Assembly (NCBI GenBank): GCA_965200645.1
Contig: CBDAUN010000003.1
Coordinates: 496,001 to 560,000, forward strand
Length of the DNA stretch: 64,000 nucleotides
Reading direction: 5' to 3'
From: CBDAUN01 sp965200645
GTDB lineage: Bacteria; Pseudomonadota; Gammaproteobacteria; Arenicellales; JAJDZL01
Part shown: positions 35,501 to 44,436 of the stretch, in pieces
Layout: the number at the start of each line of letters is the position of its first letter
How positions within the stretch are numbered: position 1 is the stretch's first letter
Notes under the pieces: generated by a model
What the model saw: the letters and a program-made list of their open reading frames with translations, nothing else
Told to the model about the DNA's origin: nothing
The model's database searches: none
Made by a program: the position numbers and the translations under genes

Positions 35501-38500
35501 AATCAATCGAAAGTGCTTGTGGCGAGATCCTACAGAATTACTCCAAAATTGAATCACTGGACATAACTGCTGCTGCTAAGCGTTGTAACAGTCAAGTACA
35601 GTTAAAAGACTACGAGTCGCGCTTACGAAGCGCCGGATTCAACACTCAGGACGAAACATGCCAAGTCCTAGAAATTCGACATCACAACAATAAAGAGTGT
35701 TTTGCAAAAGTTGATCTCATGGCTACCAGTGAGTGCGACCATAAGTTGCTGATTCATCCTGGCCTCCTCGATACTTGCATTAGAGCCTCATCAATACAGT
35801 TAATGTTGAATGGTAACTTCTTACCTGTAAGTATTGATAGAATTGCAATATTTAAGTCCGTTGGCAGACACTTTAGATGTCATGCTCACTTAGTCAAAAG
35901 ATCAATTGCAGAGTCAACGGTTGACGTCACAATTGTTGATTCCTCTGATGGTCTAGTTGCACATTTACAAGGTCTTACCATTCGCTATTTAAGTTCTACT
36001 TTAACCAAAGAAGAACCAACTAGTCAGCCTATAAGAATACTTGAACCGACTTGGAATCAACTTCAACTCGATGTTCAATTTGACTTGGAAGATTTAAATC
36101 TACGGTTGAATAAGAAAGCACACTATCTCTGTCACAAGTACAGTCGGGACACCTACTACAGTACCGTCGAACCACTACTAGACCAATTAACTCTTCATCA
36201 TGTAGTTCAAGCACTTCATTCCTTAGACTTAAAATTTGCTTCAGATGACAAATTCAAGATTGAGGAGATTGCCAAACAAATTAAGCTCCCCAAAGAACAA
36301 GTCAATCTCTTTCAAAATTTATTCTATTTGTTGGCCAAGCATGGCAAAGTCAGAATCGAATCTGAGTTATGTCATGTATTGGAAGATCTCGGTAAAACCA
36401 ATTCTCCGTTCAACTATCGGAAATTCTTGTCGAATTCAGATACTTCGAACTACCTTGCAGAATTCACTTTAATTGAACGGTGTGGAAGTCACCTACCCGA
36501 GGTTCTGAATGGCTCAACTACTGGATTAGAAGTGCTATTTCCTGATGGGTCAAGTGAATTGCTTGAGAACTTATACTACAGTTCCCCAACTTGCAGGATC
36601 TACAACGAGTTGCTAGTTGATGCAGTAACGCAATTTGTAGAGAGGTCGCCGCAGACGCATCGGTGCAATATTTTAGAAATAGGCGGTGGAACTGGCTCAC
36701 TGCTTGCAGCGCTTGAACCGCTCCTTCGTCTAGGAAAAGTTCGATATACCTTTACCGATATCTCCTCACAATTCGTGAAAAGAGCCAAAATTCGATTCTC
36801 ACATTTAAACAGAGTTGAATTTAGTGGGTTGGATATTGATGCAGACCCTTCAGTTCAAGAATTTGAAGCTGAATCCTTCGATCTAGTAATTGCTTCTGAC
36901 ACACTGCACGCTACTCACAGCATTCAGCACGCACTTCACAATGTAAAGAAATTATTGCGACCTGATGGCTATTTATTCTTTATTGAACTAACTAATCCAC
37001 CAGATTGGACGCAGATTAGTTTTGCAATGCTAAGTAGTTGGTGGAACAATTCAGCAAGCAAAAATCGGAGTAGTTCTCAGTTCAGCACACGTGACGAATG
37101 GCTTGAACTCCTAAATGAAAGCGGATTTCACGAAGTATCTTCAATTACAGACCAAGATAAACATACGGGGTCTTTACATACACTTTTCATTTCAAGGGCA
37201 AATTCGGAAGATACTTTTTTACAACATACCGCCTCGGGGCAAGAAAAAAAGAAATGGCTAATTTTCGGAGACTGCACGTCATTTACACAATCGTTCACGC
37301 AACACTTTGGTGAAAATCAATTCCACCTCATTCAAGCAGCAGATAATTTTTCAAAATCCAAATCTGGCTACACCATTAATTCCAAAACCTTAGGTGACTA
37401 TGCCCTGCTGTTTAAGGCATTAGAAAAGGAAAATTATTTAATTGAAGGCGTGATCTTTCTCTGGACATTGCCTTACAACAATGGAGAATTTCAATTTAAA
37501 AATGAATTGAATCACCTGAAATCTATAACGCTAGCCCTATCCTACCTTTTGCAAGCGGCACAAAGTTCTTCCATTACATTGCCTCGGGTAGTTCTGGTGA
37601 CGCAAGGCGTGAATAATGTCGACCTTGATAAAACCAACCCTTTCAATAGTTTAACTTCAGTTTGTTATGCAATTTCCAAGACGATCAACAATGAATATCC
37701 AGCAACCAGTTGCGAATTGATGGAAGTTAACTCATCAAACTCTGTATCTATTGAAAGAACTGCCGCATCTATCAAATCAAACGAGATTGATGACGAATCG
37801 TCACGCAGTTTTCAGTTGAAACTAACTCCCCCAAATACAAAATTACAAGCTGTGAATGACGACTATCCAGTTACACTTCAAAGCTCGGATAGTCGGCAGT
37901 TGGATGAGTTGGTATTCACTAGGAAAGAACTCAAAGACCTTGGTAACAGAGAGATCAGAATAAAAGTTCATGCGTCTTCGTTGAATTTTCGAGATGTAAT
38001 GATTGCGTTAGGTGCCTTACCAGATTCGGCGATTTCTAGTGGAAGAGCTGGTCGCTCGCTGGGGATTGAGTGCTCGGGAATTGTAGTCGGTATAGGCAAA
38101 TTAGTTAGTCGATTTACAGTTGGTGATCGAGTAGTAGCTCTTTCGCCAGGCTCGCTTTCAAGTTATGTGACAGCAAATGAACGCTTAGTTTGTTCGATTC
38201 CGAGTAGCCTCAGCTTCGAACAGGCTTGTGGGACACCAACTGTGTATGTGACTGCATTGCTGTGTTTACAGGCTATTTCTGATTTAAGCGCAAACAAGTC
38301 TGTTCTGGTTCACACCGCTTCAGGAGGAGTAGGACTAGCACTGATCAATCTACTCAAGTCTTACGATGCAAAAATTTTTTGTACAGCTGGGTCTGTTAAG
38401 AAACGGCAGTTTTTGAAACGTCTAGGCGTTTATGCTGTCTTTGATTCTCGGTCTACACATTTCGCAAACGAAGTTCTTAAACTCACAAATTCCCGCGGTG

Positions 38501-39909
38501 CTGACATCATCATAAACACACTAGCAGGTAGTGCAGCTTATGAGAACATTCGAGCATTGACTATGGGTGGAACGTTCATTGAACTTGGCAAATTCAGTGA
38601 GCGTGAAGATGTAAAAAATAAGTTACTGGTGGTCAATCCAACAGCTCGCTATCAGCTTATTGACTTGGATGCACAATGGAAGAGTGACGAAAAGAAAATT
38701 TCTTTACAGTTATTCGAGGTTATCCAGAAAGTTAGTAATGCTTCAATTCCTGCTCTACCGTATCAGACGTTTCCGGTTCATAGAATTACTCAGGCTTTCA
38801 AGACGCTAGCCTCAGCGAAACACATTGGCAAGGTGGTAATTGATTTTGAAGATTTAACTGAAATTCAAGCACATTCTCAACCCGTCATTGACTTCAGCAA
38901 TGGACCGGTGTTGATCGTAGGTGGAACTCGTGGATTTGGGTTAGCTACTGCACTTTGGCTAGCGAAAAACGGCGCGAAATCTATCGCTTTGATGAGTCGC
39001 TCTAATGACAATTCTAAGCAGCTGACAAAAGCAGTTAACGAAATGGAACAGCTTGGAGTTTCGGTAACCGTTTCTTTGGTCAATATTGCCGACTTCGATG
39101 CGTTACAGTCGTGGCTTCACACCTATCAAGTAAATAATTCTCCAGTGAAATTCGTGTTTAACTGCGCCATGGTGATCGATGATCGCTTACTTTCAAATAT
39201 TGATACTGAGAATCTCGATAAGGTTTTCGAGCCAAAGATCAACGGCACTTGGAATTTATTCAATGCGTTAAAGCACAATGAGTTAGAAAAGTTTGTGATG
39301 TACTCATCCGTTACCTCTTTAATTGGGCCCGGCGGGCAAGTAGCCTATAGCACGGCTAATGCATTTCAAAATTCTTTTGCCAAATTCGCTCGAAATCACG
39401 AAGTTCCCGCAGTCTCAATAATCTGGGGGGCTGTGTCAGACCACGGTTACGTTGCTGATATTCCTCAGGCAGTTCACACGATACAGCAAGAAGGATTTCA
39501 AGCTGTGGTGGCGGACTCTTATTTGAATCAACTGCCGGCAATTCTTGGTAATCCTGAAGTGACAGAAGTCGTAGTCGCTGCCGGTGATTCAATGGAAACT
39601 GCGTGGACTACCGGTAGTCTGTCTACACGACACAACTTAATGCCCACAGGCAATCCGAAGAATAAAAGTGAGTCTGGAAACAGCAAGAAATTTAGGAATT
39701 CTTCCCAGCGACTCATTTCCTGTATTGCAAGAGTACTTGACCTAAGTGAGGAGACCATTGACACTCGCAAACCGATTGTAGAATACGGACTAGACAGCCT
39801 ACTTGCGGTGGAACTAGCCCATCTAGTCAAAGTTGAATGTGAAGTAGATGTATCGGTGAGTCAATTGCTCGAAAGAGTCACCATCGAAGACCTTTCTGCA
39901 ACTCAATAA
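32563..39909 (+). CDS. Single-module highly reducing type I polyketide synthase (KS-AT-DH-MT-ER-KR-ACP)
   Basis: A 2448-aa megasynthase. KS about 5-425: Cys174 in DTACSSS, His309 in EAHGTGT, His347 in KTNIGH. AT with Ser615 in GHSIG. DH with His911 (HTVHKKIVFP) and Asp1070 (LLDTC), but the usual Gly of HxxxGxxxxP is Lys and the usual DxxxQ/H ends in Arg, so activity is uncertain. C-methyltransferase with EIGGGTG (1372-1378). ER with HTASGGVG (1917-1924). KR with GGTRGFG (2120-2126) and the Ser2249/Tyr2262/Asn2266 triad. ACP with Ser2412 in GLDSL. No thioesterase and no phosphopantetheinyl transferase nearby. Likely iterative, making a reduced, methyl-branched chain. ATG 32563 chosen over TTG 32554. 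Confidence 0.93.
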   Translation: MANFAPIAIIGAACKFPGDANSPTQFWQNIVSGSDSVEAIPSDRWDPNYFNNIQSQSAVFAKTGGFIHDIFDFDPVFFGISPREAEDIDPQQRLLLQLAWRTSEDAATSTTDLSACSTGVFVGVINHDYARVLLSDADHIGPHTGLGRSGSIAANRISYAFDFCGPSVAIDTACSSSLVAVDKACRALHTGGCDVAFAGGANAILLPESYLEFGRAQMLSATGRCRAFDAKADGFVRAEGGGMILLKRLSDAVADGDRIRAVILATVVNQDGKTPGIMSPSETAQIEMMKLAINVADISPSILGYVEAHGTGTQSGDVIEARSIGTAYGQTGDHPISVGSVKTNIGHTESAAGIAGLIKAMLSIEHNCIAPNLHFSEPNSQINFEQLNLHVPCELEAWPTPKSQPRIAAINSFGFGGTNAHAIIRQSPLDFTQRNRSKYESNLIPLSTHSQEHLHPVEKFISKQVTEGVDPRTVSFAAQRTSNYPYRSAFIFTGASACSNQSKLDRVSLAKLVAKTSEKSPPKVAFVFSGIAGNWHNTGCQLYQSNQVFKSVIDNCDGIFRNRFENSIVREVLSKGKIPDSRIHHLHPLLFSFQVALFELWRSYGVEPDVIYGHSIGEAAAACASGAMSLDECARIISIRCDRFQHYENTGKMVAAAMSYVNAVKVVEGFSRELFIAGISGPNSVTFSGTKSAAKKLIEHLDLNRVFYRVLDITVPFHSPLIDEARSDVLRAINLVSTRDKNSNWVPSFGDTKCQHDFGSCEFWWNNFHAPFDFAQTIETTYTEPTLFVEVSPHPNLLHGINEQIKFLKIDGIAVPSLMNSNQELTALHHTLGTLYVNGVNPKWGKVVAKSGLCDLPKVEFNKQRYSKVTKSGRTNVAFYAATSTRTRHEGKGISQSYRFNLEHTDWLRSHTVHKKIVFPAAGIIAIANDFARKHFLKERIQIHNLQLKKLISVFNSDIEVHLELKNDERNFTITSNQDESIESACGEILQNYSKIESLDITAAAKRCNSQVQLKDYESRLRSAGFNTQDETCQVLEIRHHNNKECFAKVDLMATSECDHKLLIHPGLLDTCIRASSIQLMLNGNFLPVSIDRIAIFKSVGRHFRCHAHLVKRSIAESTVDVTIVDSSDGLVAHLQGLTIRYLSSTLTKEEPTSQPIRILEPTWNQLQLDVQFDLEDLNLRLNKKAHYLCHKYSRDTYYSTVEPLLDQLTLHHVVQALHSLDLKFASDDKFKIEEIAKQIKLPKEQVNLFQNLFYLLAKHGKVRIESELCHVLEDLGKTNSPFNYRKFLSNSDTSNYLAEFTLIERCGSHLPEVLNGSTTGLEVLFPDGSSELLENLYYSSPTCRIYNELLVDAVTQFVERSPQTHRCNILEIGGGTGSLLAALEPLLRLGKVRYTFTDISSQFVKRAKIRFSHLNRVEFSGLDIDADPSVQEFEAESFDLVIASDTLHATHSIQHALHNVKKLLRPDGYLFFIELTNPPDWTQISFAMLSSWWNNSASKNRSSSQFSTRDEWLELLNESGFHEVSSITDQDKHTGSLHTLFISRANSEDTFLQHTASGQEKKKWLIFGDCTSFTQSFTQHFGENQFHLIQAADNFSKSKSGYTINSKTLGDYALLFKALEKENYLIEGVIFLWTLPYNNGEFQFKNELNHLKSITLALSYLLQAAQSSSITLPRVVLVTQGVNNVDLDKTNPFNSLTSVCYAISKTINNEYPATSCELMEVNSSNSVSIERTAASIKSNEIDDESSRSFQLKLTPPNTKLQAVNDDYPVTLQSSDSRQLDELVFTRKELKDLGNREIRIKVHASSLNFRDVMIALGALPDSAISSGRAGRSLGIECSGIVVGIGKLVSRFTVGDRVVALSPGSLSSYVTANERLVCSIPSSLSFEQACGTPTVYVTALLCLQAISDLSANKSVLVHTASGGVGLALINLLKSYDAKIFCTAGSVKKRQFLKRLGVYAVFDSRSTHFANEVLKLTNSRGADIIINTLAGSAAYENIRALTMGGTFIELGKFSEREDVKNKLLVVNPTARYQLIDLDAQWKSDEKKISLQLFEVIQKVSNASIPALPYQTFPVHRITQAFKTLASAKHIGKVVIDFEDLTEIQAHSQPVIDFSNGPVLIVGGTRGFGLATALWLAKNGAKSIALMSRSNDNSKQLTKAVNEMEQLGVSVTVSLVNIADFDALQSWLHTYQVNNSPVKFVFNCAMVIDDRLLSNIDTENLDKVFEPKINGTWNLFNALKHNELEKFVMYSSVTSLIGPGGQVAYSTANAFQNSFAKFARNHEVPAVSIIWGAVSDHGYVADIPQAVHTIQQEGFQAVVADSYLNQLPAILGNPEVTEVVVAAGDSMETAWTTGSLSTRHNLMPTGNPKNKSESGNSKKFRNSSQRLISCIARVLDLSEETIDTRKPIVEYGLDSLLAVELAHLVKVECEVDVSVSQLLERVTIEDLSATQ

Positions 39910-39960
39910 TTGCTGCGCGAGAAATTGACACGTGTACACAGTCTTTCTATATAGCCGTTA

Positions 39961-41025
39961 CTACTTCCAAATATCTACATCGATACCCTGTTCGATAAAG
40001 TGATCAGCACGATCGGAAATATAGCGCTGAAAATTAGCTTCAGTTTGGAACGACTGACTCGACACGTAAGCAAATAAAGACTGAGTATGAAAAATTTTGA
40101 ACCAAGCTTCTGACCGAATGACCTCTTTGCCCTGCGTATCGAATAGAATAATCGTGGGTGCGTAAGCTATACCGAGATTAGTAGCCCACTGTCGAGCTGT
40201 AGTCTTATTCCCATCAGGGGTAATTAGTTCAGTATTTTTCCACATATCCAACTGAACTACATCAAAAGCTGAGATTTCACTCCGAGTATCCGCATCGGTT
40301 AACACTAAAGAGTGCAGAGTTTCGCAATTCGGACAATCCGCTTGTTCAAAAAATACCGCGATTGGTTTACCTTCAGACTTGGACCGATCCAAGTTGTAAG
40401 GGAGTTCCATAAAGAAAGGTTCTGTAATTAACTTTCTCGTAGAAGGCGTAACTGGCTGGTTATTGCTGACATACTCTCGAAACGAAATTGACCGGTCTGC
40501 GCGATTCGCAACATACTCCAATGCTAATTTGAATTGCTGCGGAGGCAGGTAACCATTGAGTCGCAATACTTTGCTTGCCTGTTCATCGTAAAAAATCATG
40601 GTAGGCGTAAATTGCACAGCTAATTCATCGGCAAACTCCTTTTCCGTCAGTTCCGTGCCATCCTCACGAGTCACTTCTCGGTCACCCCAAATATTTAATT
40701 CCACCACATCAAAGTTGCTACGAATGGACTCTACGATGTCCTTTTGACTGAGATTTCGCTCAACCAGGGCATTGCAATACGGACAACCGTCTTGATGAAA
40801 GAAGTAAATTAGCCTCCTCCCCTCTTGTGCCGCTTCTGCAACATCTTCGTTGATATCAAGAAAACTATCTTTGAACCACTCTGGATAAGTGGTTAACTTT
40901 GCACCAGAAAATGTTCCTTGAGAGGATGGTTCAGAACTGCTCTGAGCCATCAATTTGAAAGGTAAAGTAAACAGCAACAAACTGCAGGTACTAACAATTA
41001 CTACTGATCGTATAAAAGCATTCAT
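39961..41025 (-). CDS. Periplasmic protein with two thioredoxin domains
   Basis: A 354-aa exported protein: signal sequence (SVVIVSTCSLLLFTLPFKLMA), first thioredoxin domain with CPYC (about 77-80), second with CPNC (about 237-240). Each has a following cis-proline loop (FTPTMIFYDEQ and YAPTIILFDTQ). The domains resemble each other and the SoxW-like protein at 26068-26637, so this looks like a fused duplication. It may serve sulfur-carrier or cytochrome cysteine reduction. Convergent with the PKS gene; 103 bases from the SDR gene. Confidence 0.85.
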   Translation of the reverse strand: MNAFIRSVVIVSTCSLLLFTLPFKLMAQSSSEPSSQGTFSGAKLTTYPEWFKDSFLDINEDVAEAAQEGRRLIYFFHQDGCPYCNALVERNLSQKDIVESIRSNFDVVELNIWGDREVTREDGTELTEKEFADELAVQFTPTMIFYDEQASKVLRLNGYLPPQQFKLALEYVANRADRSISFREYVSNNQPVTPSTRKLITEPFFMELPYNLDRSKSEGKPIAVFFEQADCPNCETLHSLVLTDADTRSEISAFDVVQLDMWKNTELITPDGNKTTARQWATNLGIAYAPTIILFDTQGKEVIRSEAWFKIFHTQSLFAYVSSQSFQTEANFQRYISDRADHFIEQGIDVDIWK

Positions 41026-41128
41026 ATTTCGCTATAGACTTGTTTGATTAGAGGCCATCCACCTTAAGCAGCGTCCAACACATTCAATGAGACAATTTGC
41101 ATAAGAATCATTCCCAATGAAGTTGATT

Positions 41129-41908
41129 CTAGGCTTCTTCCAAGGCTTCCACAGACTCCGGAATAGTCTGTCCGCCATCTACCACTATAGTTTGACCAGT
41201 GATGTAACCCGCTTCTTTGGAAGCAAAAAACAGAGCTGCGTTTCCGATGTCATCCACGGAACCCAGTCGCTTCAATGGTATTGACGCTGCCATAGTTTCC
41301 AGGTAGTCGGCTCCAAGCCCCTCTAGCCCTTCCGTGATGATGTTGCCTGGCATAACCGCATTGACAGTAATTCCATACTTTGCGAATTCCATACAGGCGG
41401 TCTTCATAAATCCAAGTTGACCCGACTTACTCGCTCCGTAATGAGTCCACCCGGGATACCCAGTTATGGGACCCGTAATAGAGGAGGTCAAAATTATTCG
41501 CCCGCCATCACTCTCTTTCAAATGCGGCAAGCAGCTCTTAATCGCAAGAAAAGTTCCCTTTAAATTAACTCCGAGTACAAGGTCCCACTCGTCGCTGGAC
41601 ATATTCTCTAAGTGACTCTGGGGGAAAATGCCTGCGTTCGAGCATAGCACATCAATACCTCCGAATCGTTCGGCGGCCGCTTGTGCCATTGCATCCATAT
41701 CGTTAGGGTTGGCGACATCAGCAGAAAACGCTGAAGCCGTACCGCCTTGTGCATTAATTTCACTTGCAGTTGCTTCTGCATCTGACATGCCTCTAGCTAC
41801 GATTAGTACCTTGGCACCATGCATGGCAAAAACCTTGGCAATCCCCTTACCAATACCCTTGCTAGATCCGGTTACAACAACTGATTTGTCCTTTACGCTT
41901 GTCAACAT
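41129..41908 (-). CDS. SDR oxidoreductase, probable amino-alcohol dehydrogenase of the BMC locus
   Basis: A 259-aa short-chain dehydrogenase: cofactor loop TGSSKGIGKGIA (about 13-24), NAGIFP, catalytic Ser in TSSITGPITG, Tyr-x3-Lys in HYGASKSG, and a C-terminal YITGQTIVVDGGQ. The active-site region (SSITGPITGYPGWTHY) and the tail (TIPESVEALEEA) look close to the 1-amino-2-propanol dehydrogenase of the mycobacterial RMM microcompartment as I recall it. It is divergent from the phospho-lyase/kinase pair, with shared control region 41909-42099. It would oxidise an amino alcohol with NAD(P); substrate is inferred. Confidence 0.85.
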   Translation of the reverse strand: MLTSVKDKSVVVTGSSKGIGKGIAKVFAMHGAKVLIVARGMSDAEATASEINAQGGTASAFSADVANPNDMDAMAQAAAERFGGIDVLCSNAGIFPQSHLENMSSDEWDLVLGVNLKGTFLAIKSCLPHLKESDGGRIILTSSITGPITGYPGWTHYGASKSGQLGFMKTACMEFAKYGITVNAVMPGNIITEGLEGLGADYLETMAASIPLKRLGSVDDIGNAALFFASKEAGYITGQTIVVDGGQTIPESVEALEEA

Positions 41909-42099
41909 GTTAAGTCTCCCACTAGATCATCATGAATTTTTCTAATAATGGCGCGTGCACTCAACACGCCATCTAAAATCTGCACAGTGCAATATCAATA
42001 ATATGCTTTCAACTGTCAAGTTTTTTACCACAGATGAAATTATCGTAATCGCATATTCAGTGAAATTATGCCATTGTTGCAGCTTCTGAGGAGGACAAC
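41909..42099. promoter_or_regulatory. Divergent promoter region of SDR and phospho-lyase genes
   Basis: The region holds CTTTCAAC at 42006-42013, one half of the TTTTCAAC/GTTGAAAA inverted repeat found upstream of the aldehyde dehydrogenase. A strong ribosome site (GAGGAGGA) lies just before ATG 42100. The half-site as a binding site for the AraC regulator is speculation. Confidence 0.3.
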
Positions 42100-43383
42100 A
42101 TGAGTGAAACCAAGCAGGAATTTCTAGAAAGAACAAAAGAATACTGGAATCCCGGAAAGACCGAGGATTGGCAGAACTTTGGTGTCGATTTGGTAATCGA
42201 TCGTCGTGAAGGCTACTATCTATACGACTTGGATGGTAAACGTTTGATTGATGTACACCTAAACGGGGGAACCTACAACCTGGGGCATCGAAATCCCGAA
42301 GTTGTGGCTGCTGTCAGAGAGGGAATGAAGTATTTTGACATCGGAAATCACCACTTCCCTTCCCTAATGCGTACTCATGTTGCGGAAATGCTGGCAAACT
42401 GTACACCGGAAGGACTTCAATACACGATTTATGCTTCCGGCGGAGGCGAAGCAATCGATATCGCGTTGAAGTGCGCCCGACATACAACCAAACGACGTAA
42501 GTTTATCTGCATCGACCACTGTTATCACGGACATACCGGACTTGCAGTTCAGGTTGGAGACGAAAGATTCGCCAAACTGTTTCTAAGCGATGCTCCACAA
42601 TCAGATGTAGTTAAAGTCTCATTCAACGACCTCGATGCCATACGACAGGAAATTAGAAAGGGAGATTCAGCATGTGTCATTATGGAAACCATTCCTGCAA
42701 CCTATGGATTTCCGATGCCACAGGAAGGTTATTTAATGGAAATAAAGAAGGAATGTGAAAAGCATGATGTCCTCTACATTGCCGACGAGGTGCAAACAGG
42801 TCTGATGAGGTGCGGAGAGATGTGGGGGGTAGATACCTATGGCATACAACCTGACATTTTGGTTACAGGCAAAGGACTGTCGGGCGGAATCTATCCTATT
42901 GGCGCTGTCATCGTTAACGAACGGGCGGGAGCTTGGTTAAAGGAAGACGGCTGGGGACACATGTCAACATTTGGTGGTGCGGAACTAGGATGTATTGCTG
43001 CTGCCAAAGTGTTGGAAATTTCCCAGCGCCCAGAGGTCCGCTCCATGGTGCACTACATCGCCCAATATGTTCGAGATGGTCTAGAGCAACTCAAGGGTAA
43101 TCATTCCGATTTCTTTGTTGGTATACGTCAACGGGGAGTTGTGATGGGACTGGAGTTCAACCATCCTCAGGGCGCCATTCATGTAATGAAGGCATTATTT
43201 GATAATGGAGTTTGGGCTATATTCTCCTCACTTGACCCAAAGGTATTACAATTTAAGCCCGGAATACTTGTTGATAAGGAACTTTGTGATGAAGTTCTGA
43301 ATCGACTGGATTCTGCACTGAGTAAAGCCCGCATGGTAGCACATAATTCCAATAATCAATCTGAGCTGGCTGATGCAGCATAA
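42100..43383 (+). CDS. Class III aminotransferase-fold enzyme, probable amino-alcohol-phosphate phospho-lyase
   Basis: A 427-aa PLP enzyme of class III: YASGGGEAIDIAL, CYHGHTG, IADEVQTGLMR (Asp for the pyridine nitrogen) and the PLP lysine in TGKGLSGG. Enzymes of this fold include ethanolamine-phosphate and hydroxylysine-phosphate phospho-lyases, which work after an APH-type kinase. Such a kinase gene follows nine bases later, and an acylating aldehyde dehydrogenase is in the locus, so elimination of ammonia and phosphate to give an aldehyde is the best reading. Plain transamination cannot be excluded. Confidence 0.82.
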   Translation: MSETKQEFLERTKEYWNPGKTEDWQNFGVDLVIDRREGYYLYDLDGKRLIDVHLNGGTYNLGHRNPEVVAAVREGMKYFDIGNHHFPSLMRTHVAEMLANCTPEGLQYTIYASGGGEAIDIALKCARHTTKRRKFICIDHCYHGHTGLAVQVGDERFAKLFLSDAPQSDVVKVSFNDLDAIRQEIRKGDSACVIMETIPATYGFPMPQEGYLMEIKKECEKHDVLYIADEVQTGLMRCGEMWGVDTYGIQPDILVTGKGLSGGIYPIGAVIVNERAGAWLKEDGWGHMSTFGGAELGCIAAAKVLEISQRPEVRSMVHYIAQYVRDGLEQLKGNHSDFFVGIRQRGVVMGLEFNHPQGAIHVMKALFDNGVWAIFSSLDPKVLQFKPGILVDKELCDEVLNRLDSALSKARMVAHNSNNQSELADAA

Positions 43384-43392
43384 GGAATTAAT

Positions 43393-44412
43393 ATGACGAC
43401 ATTTGAAGCACTTTCCCACGACCAGCAACTGGAACTACTTGAAGCCACAGCTAGACTCGCTGTCCCTTACTACGATTTGCCGTCGGACGCACAAGTTGTT
43501 CTGATCAACCTGTCTGAAAATGCGACTTATTGTGTTGATTCACCTTCAACTGGAATGAAATGGGCATTGCGGGTTCATCGCGAAGGATATCATTCACATG
43601 CAGCCATTTCGTCCGAACATGCCTGGACAGACGCACTTAGAGAAGACGCAGGGGTCATCACTCCAACAATTGTCCCAGGCAAGAATGGAGAAAATATTCA
43701 GATGGTCCACGCTGATGGTATGCCTAGCGGTTCACGTCATGTGGTTATCTTCAACTGGGAATCCGGTGAAGAACCGCCTGAAGATGATCTTCACGGCCCC
43801 TTCGAACTGTTAGGCAGTGTTTCGGCACAAATGCATAAGCACTCAATGAACTGGCAACGACCACCGTGGTTCGAGCGCTATACCTGGGATTATGAAACCA
43901 GCCTCGGCGCAAAACCTCACTGGGGACGTTGGCAGGATGGAATGGGAATGAATGCTGAACGCGAAGTTCTTTTTGGCAGGACTGCAGAACTGATTCAGGC
44001 GAGACTCCTGAAGTTTGGTCAACACCCAGAACGTTGGGGATTAGTGCATTGCGACATTAGACTTGCCAATTTACTCATTGAAGGCAATATAACCAAAGTC
44101 ATTGACTTTGATGATTGTGGGTTTAGTTGGTTCATGTACGATTGTGCTACTGCCTTGAGTTTTATGGAAGCTCGAGAGGATGTGCCCGAATTGATCAATC
44201 AATGGGTTCGAGGATACCGCTCCATCATGAGTCTTTCCGAGGAAGATGAGTACGAAATTCCTACATTTGTAATGTTGCGGCGACTGCTGCTAGTTGCGTG
44301 GATTGGCTCTCACAGCGAAACAGACTTAGCCCAATCAATGGGCCTACCCTACACCGAGGAGACAGTAGGGCTTTGTGAAAATTATCTGGATAAGTTCAAA
44401 ACGACAGTTTGA
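43393..44412 (+). CDS. APH-fold kinase, probable amino-alcohol kinase
   Basis: A 339-aa phosphotransferase of the aminoglycoside/choline/hydroxylysine kinase fold. The catalytic loop is LVHCDIRLANLL (Asp at about residue 221) and the metal-binding DFG-like segment is VIDFDDCG. It starts nine bases after the phospho-lyase gene. In the RMM-type pathway the kinase phosphorylates 1-amino-2-propanol or a related amino alcohol, and the lyase then removes phosphate. The substrate is inferred from neighbours, not from the sequence itself. Confidence 0.82.
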   Translation: MTTFEALSHDQQLELLEATARLAVPYYDLPSDAQVVLINLSENATYCVDSPSTGMKWALRVHREGYHSHAAISSEHAWTDALREDAGVITPTIVPGKNGENIQMVHADGMPSGSRHVVIFNWESGEEPPEDDLHGPFELLGSVSAQMHKHSMNWQRPPWFERYTWDYETSLGAKPHWGRWQDGMGMNAEREVLFGRTAELIQARLLKFGQHPERWGLVHCDIRLANLLIEGNITKVIDFDDCGFSWFMYDCATALSFMEAREDVPELINQWVRGYRSIMSLSEEDEYEIPTFVMLRRLLLVAWIGSHSETDLAQSMGLPYTEETVGLCENYLDKFKTTV

Positions 44413-44436
44413 GTCGCTTTACTTGAGTCAAACACT

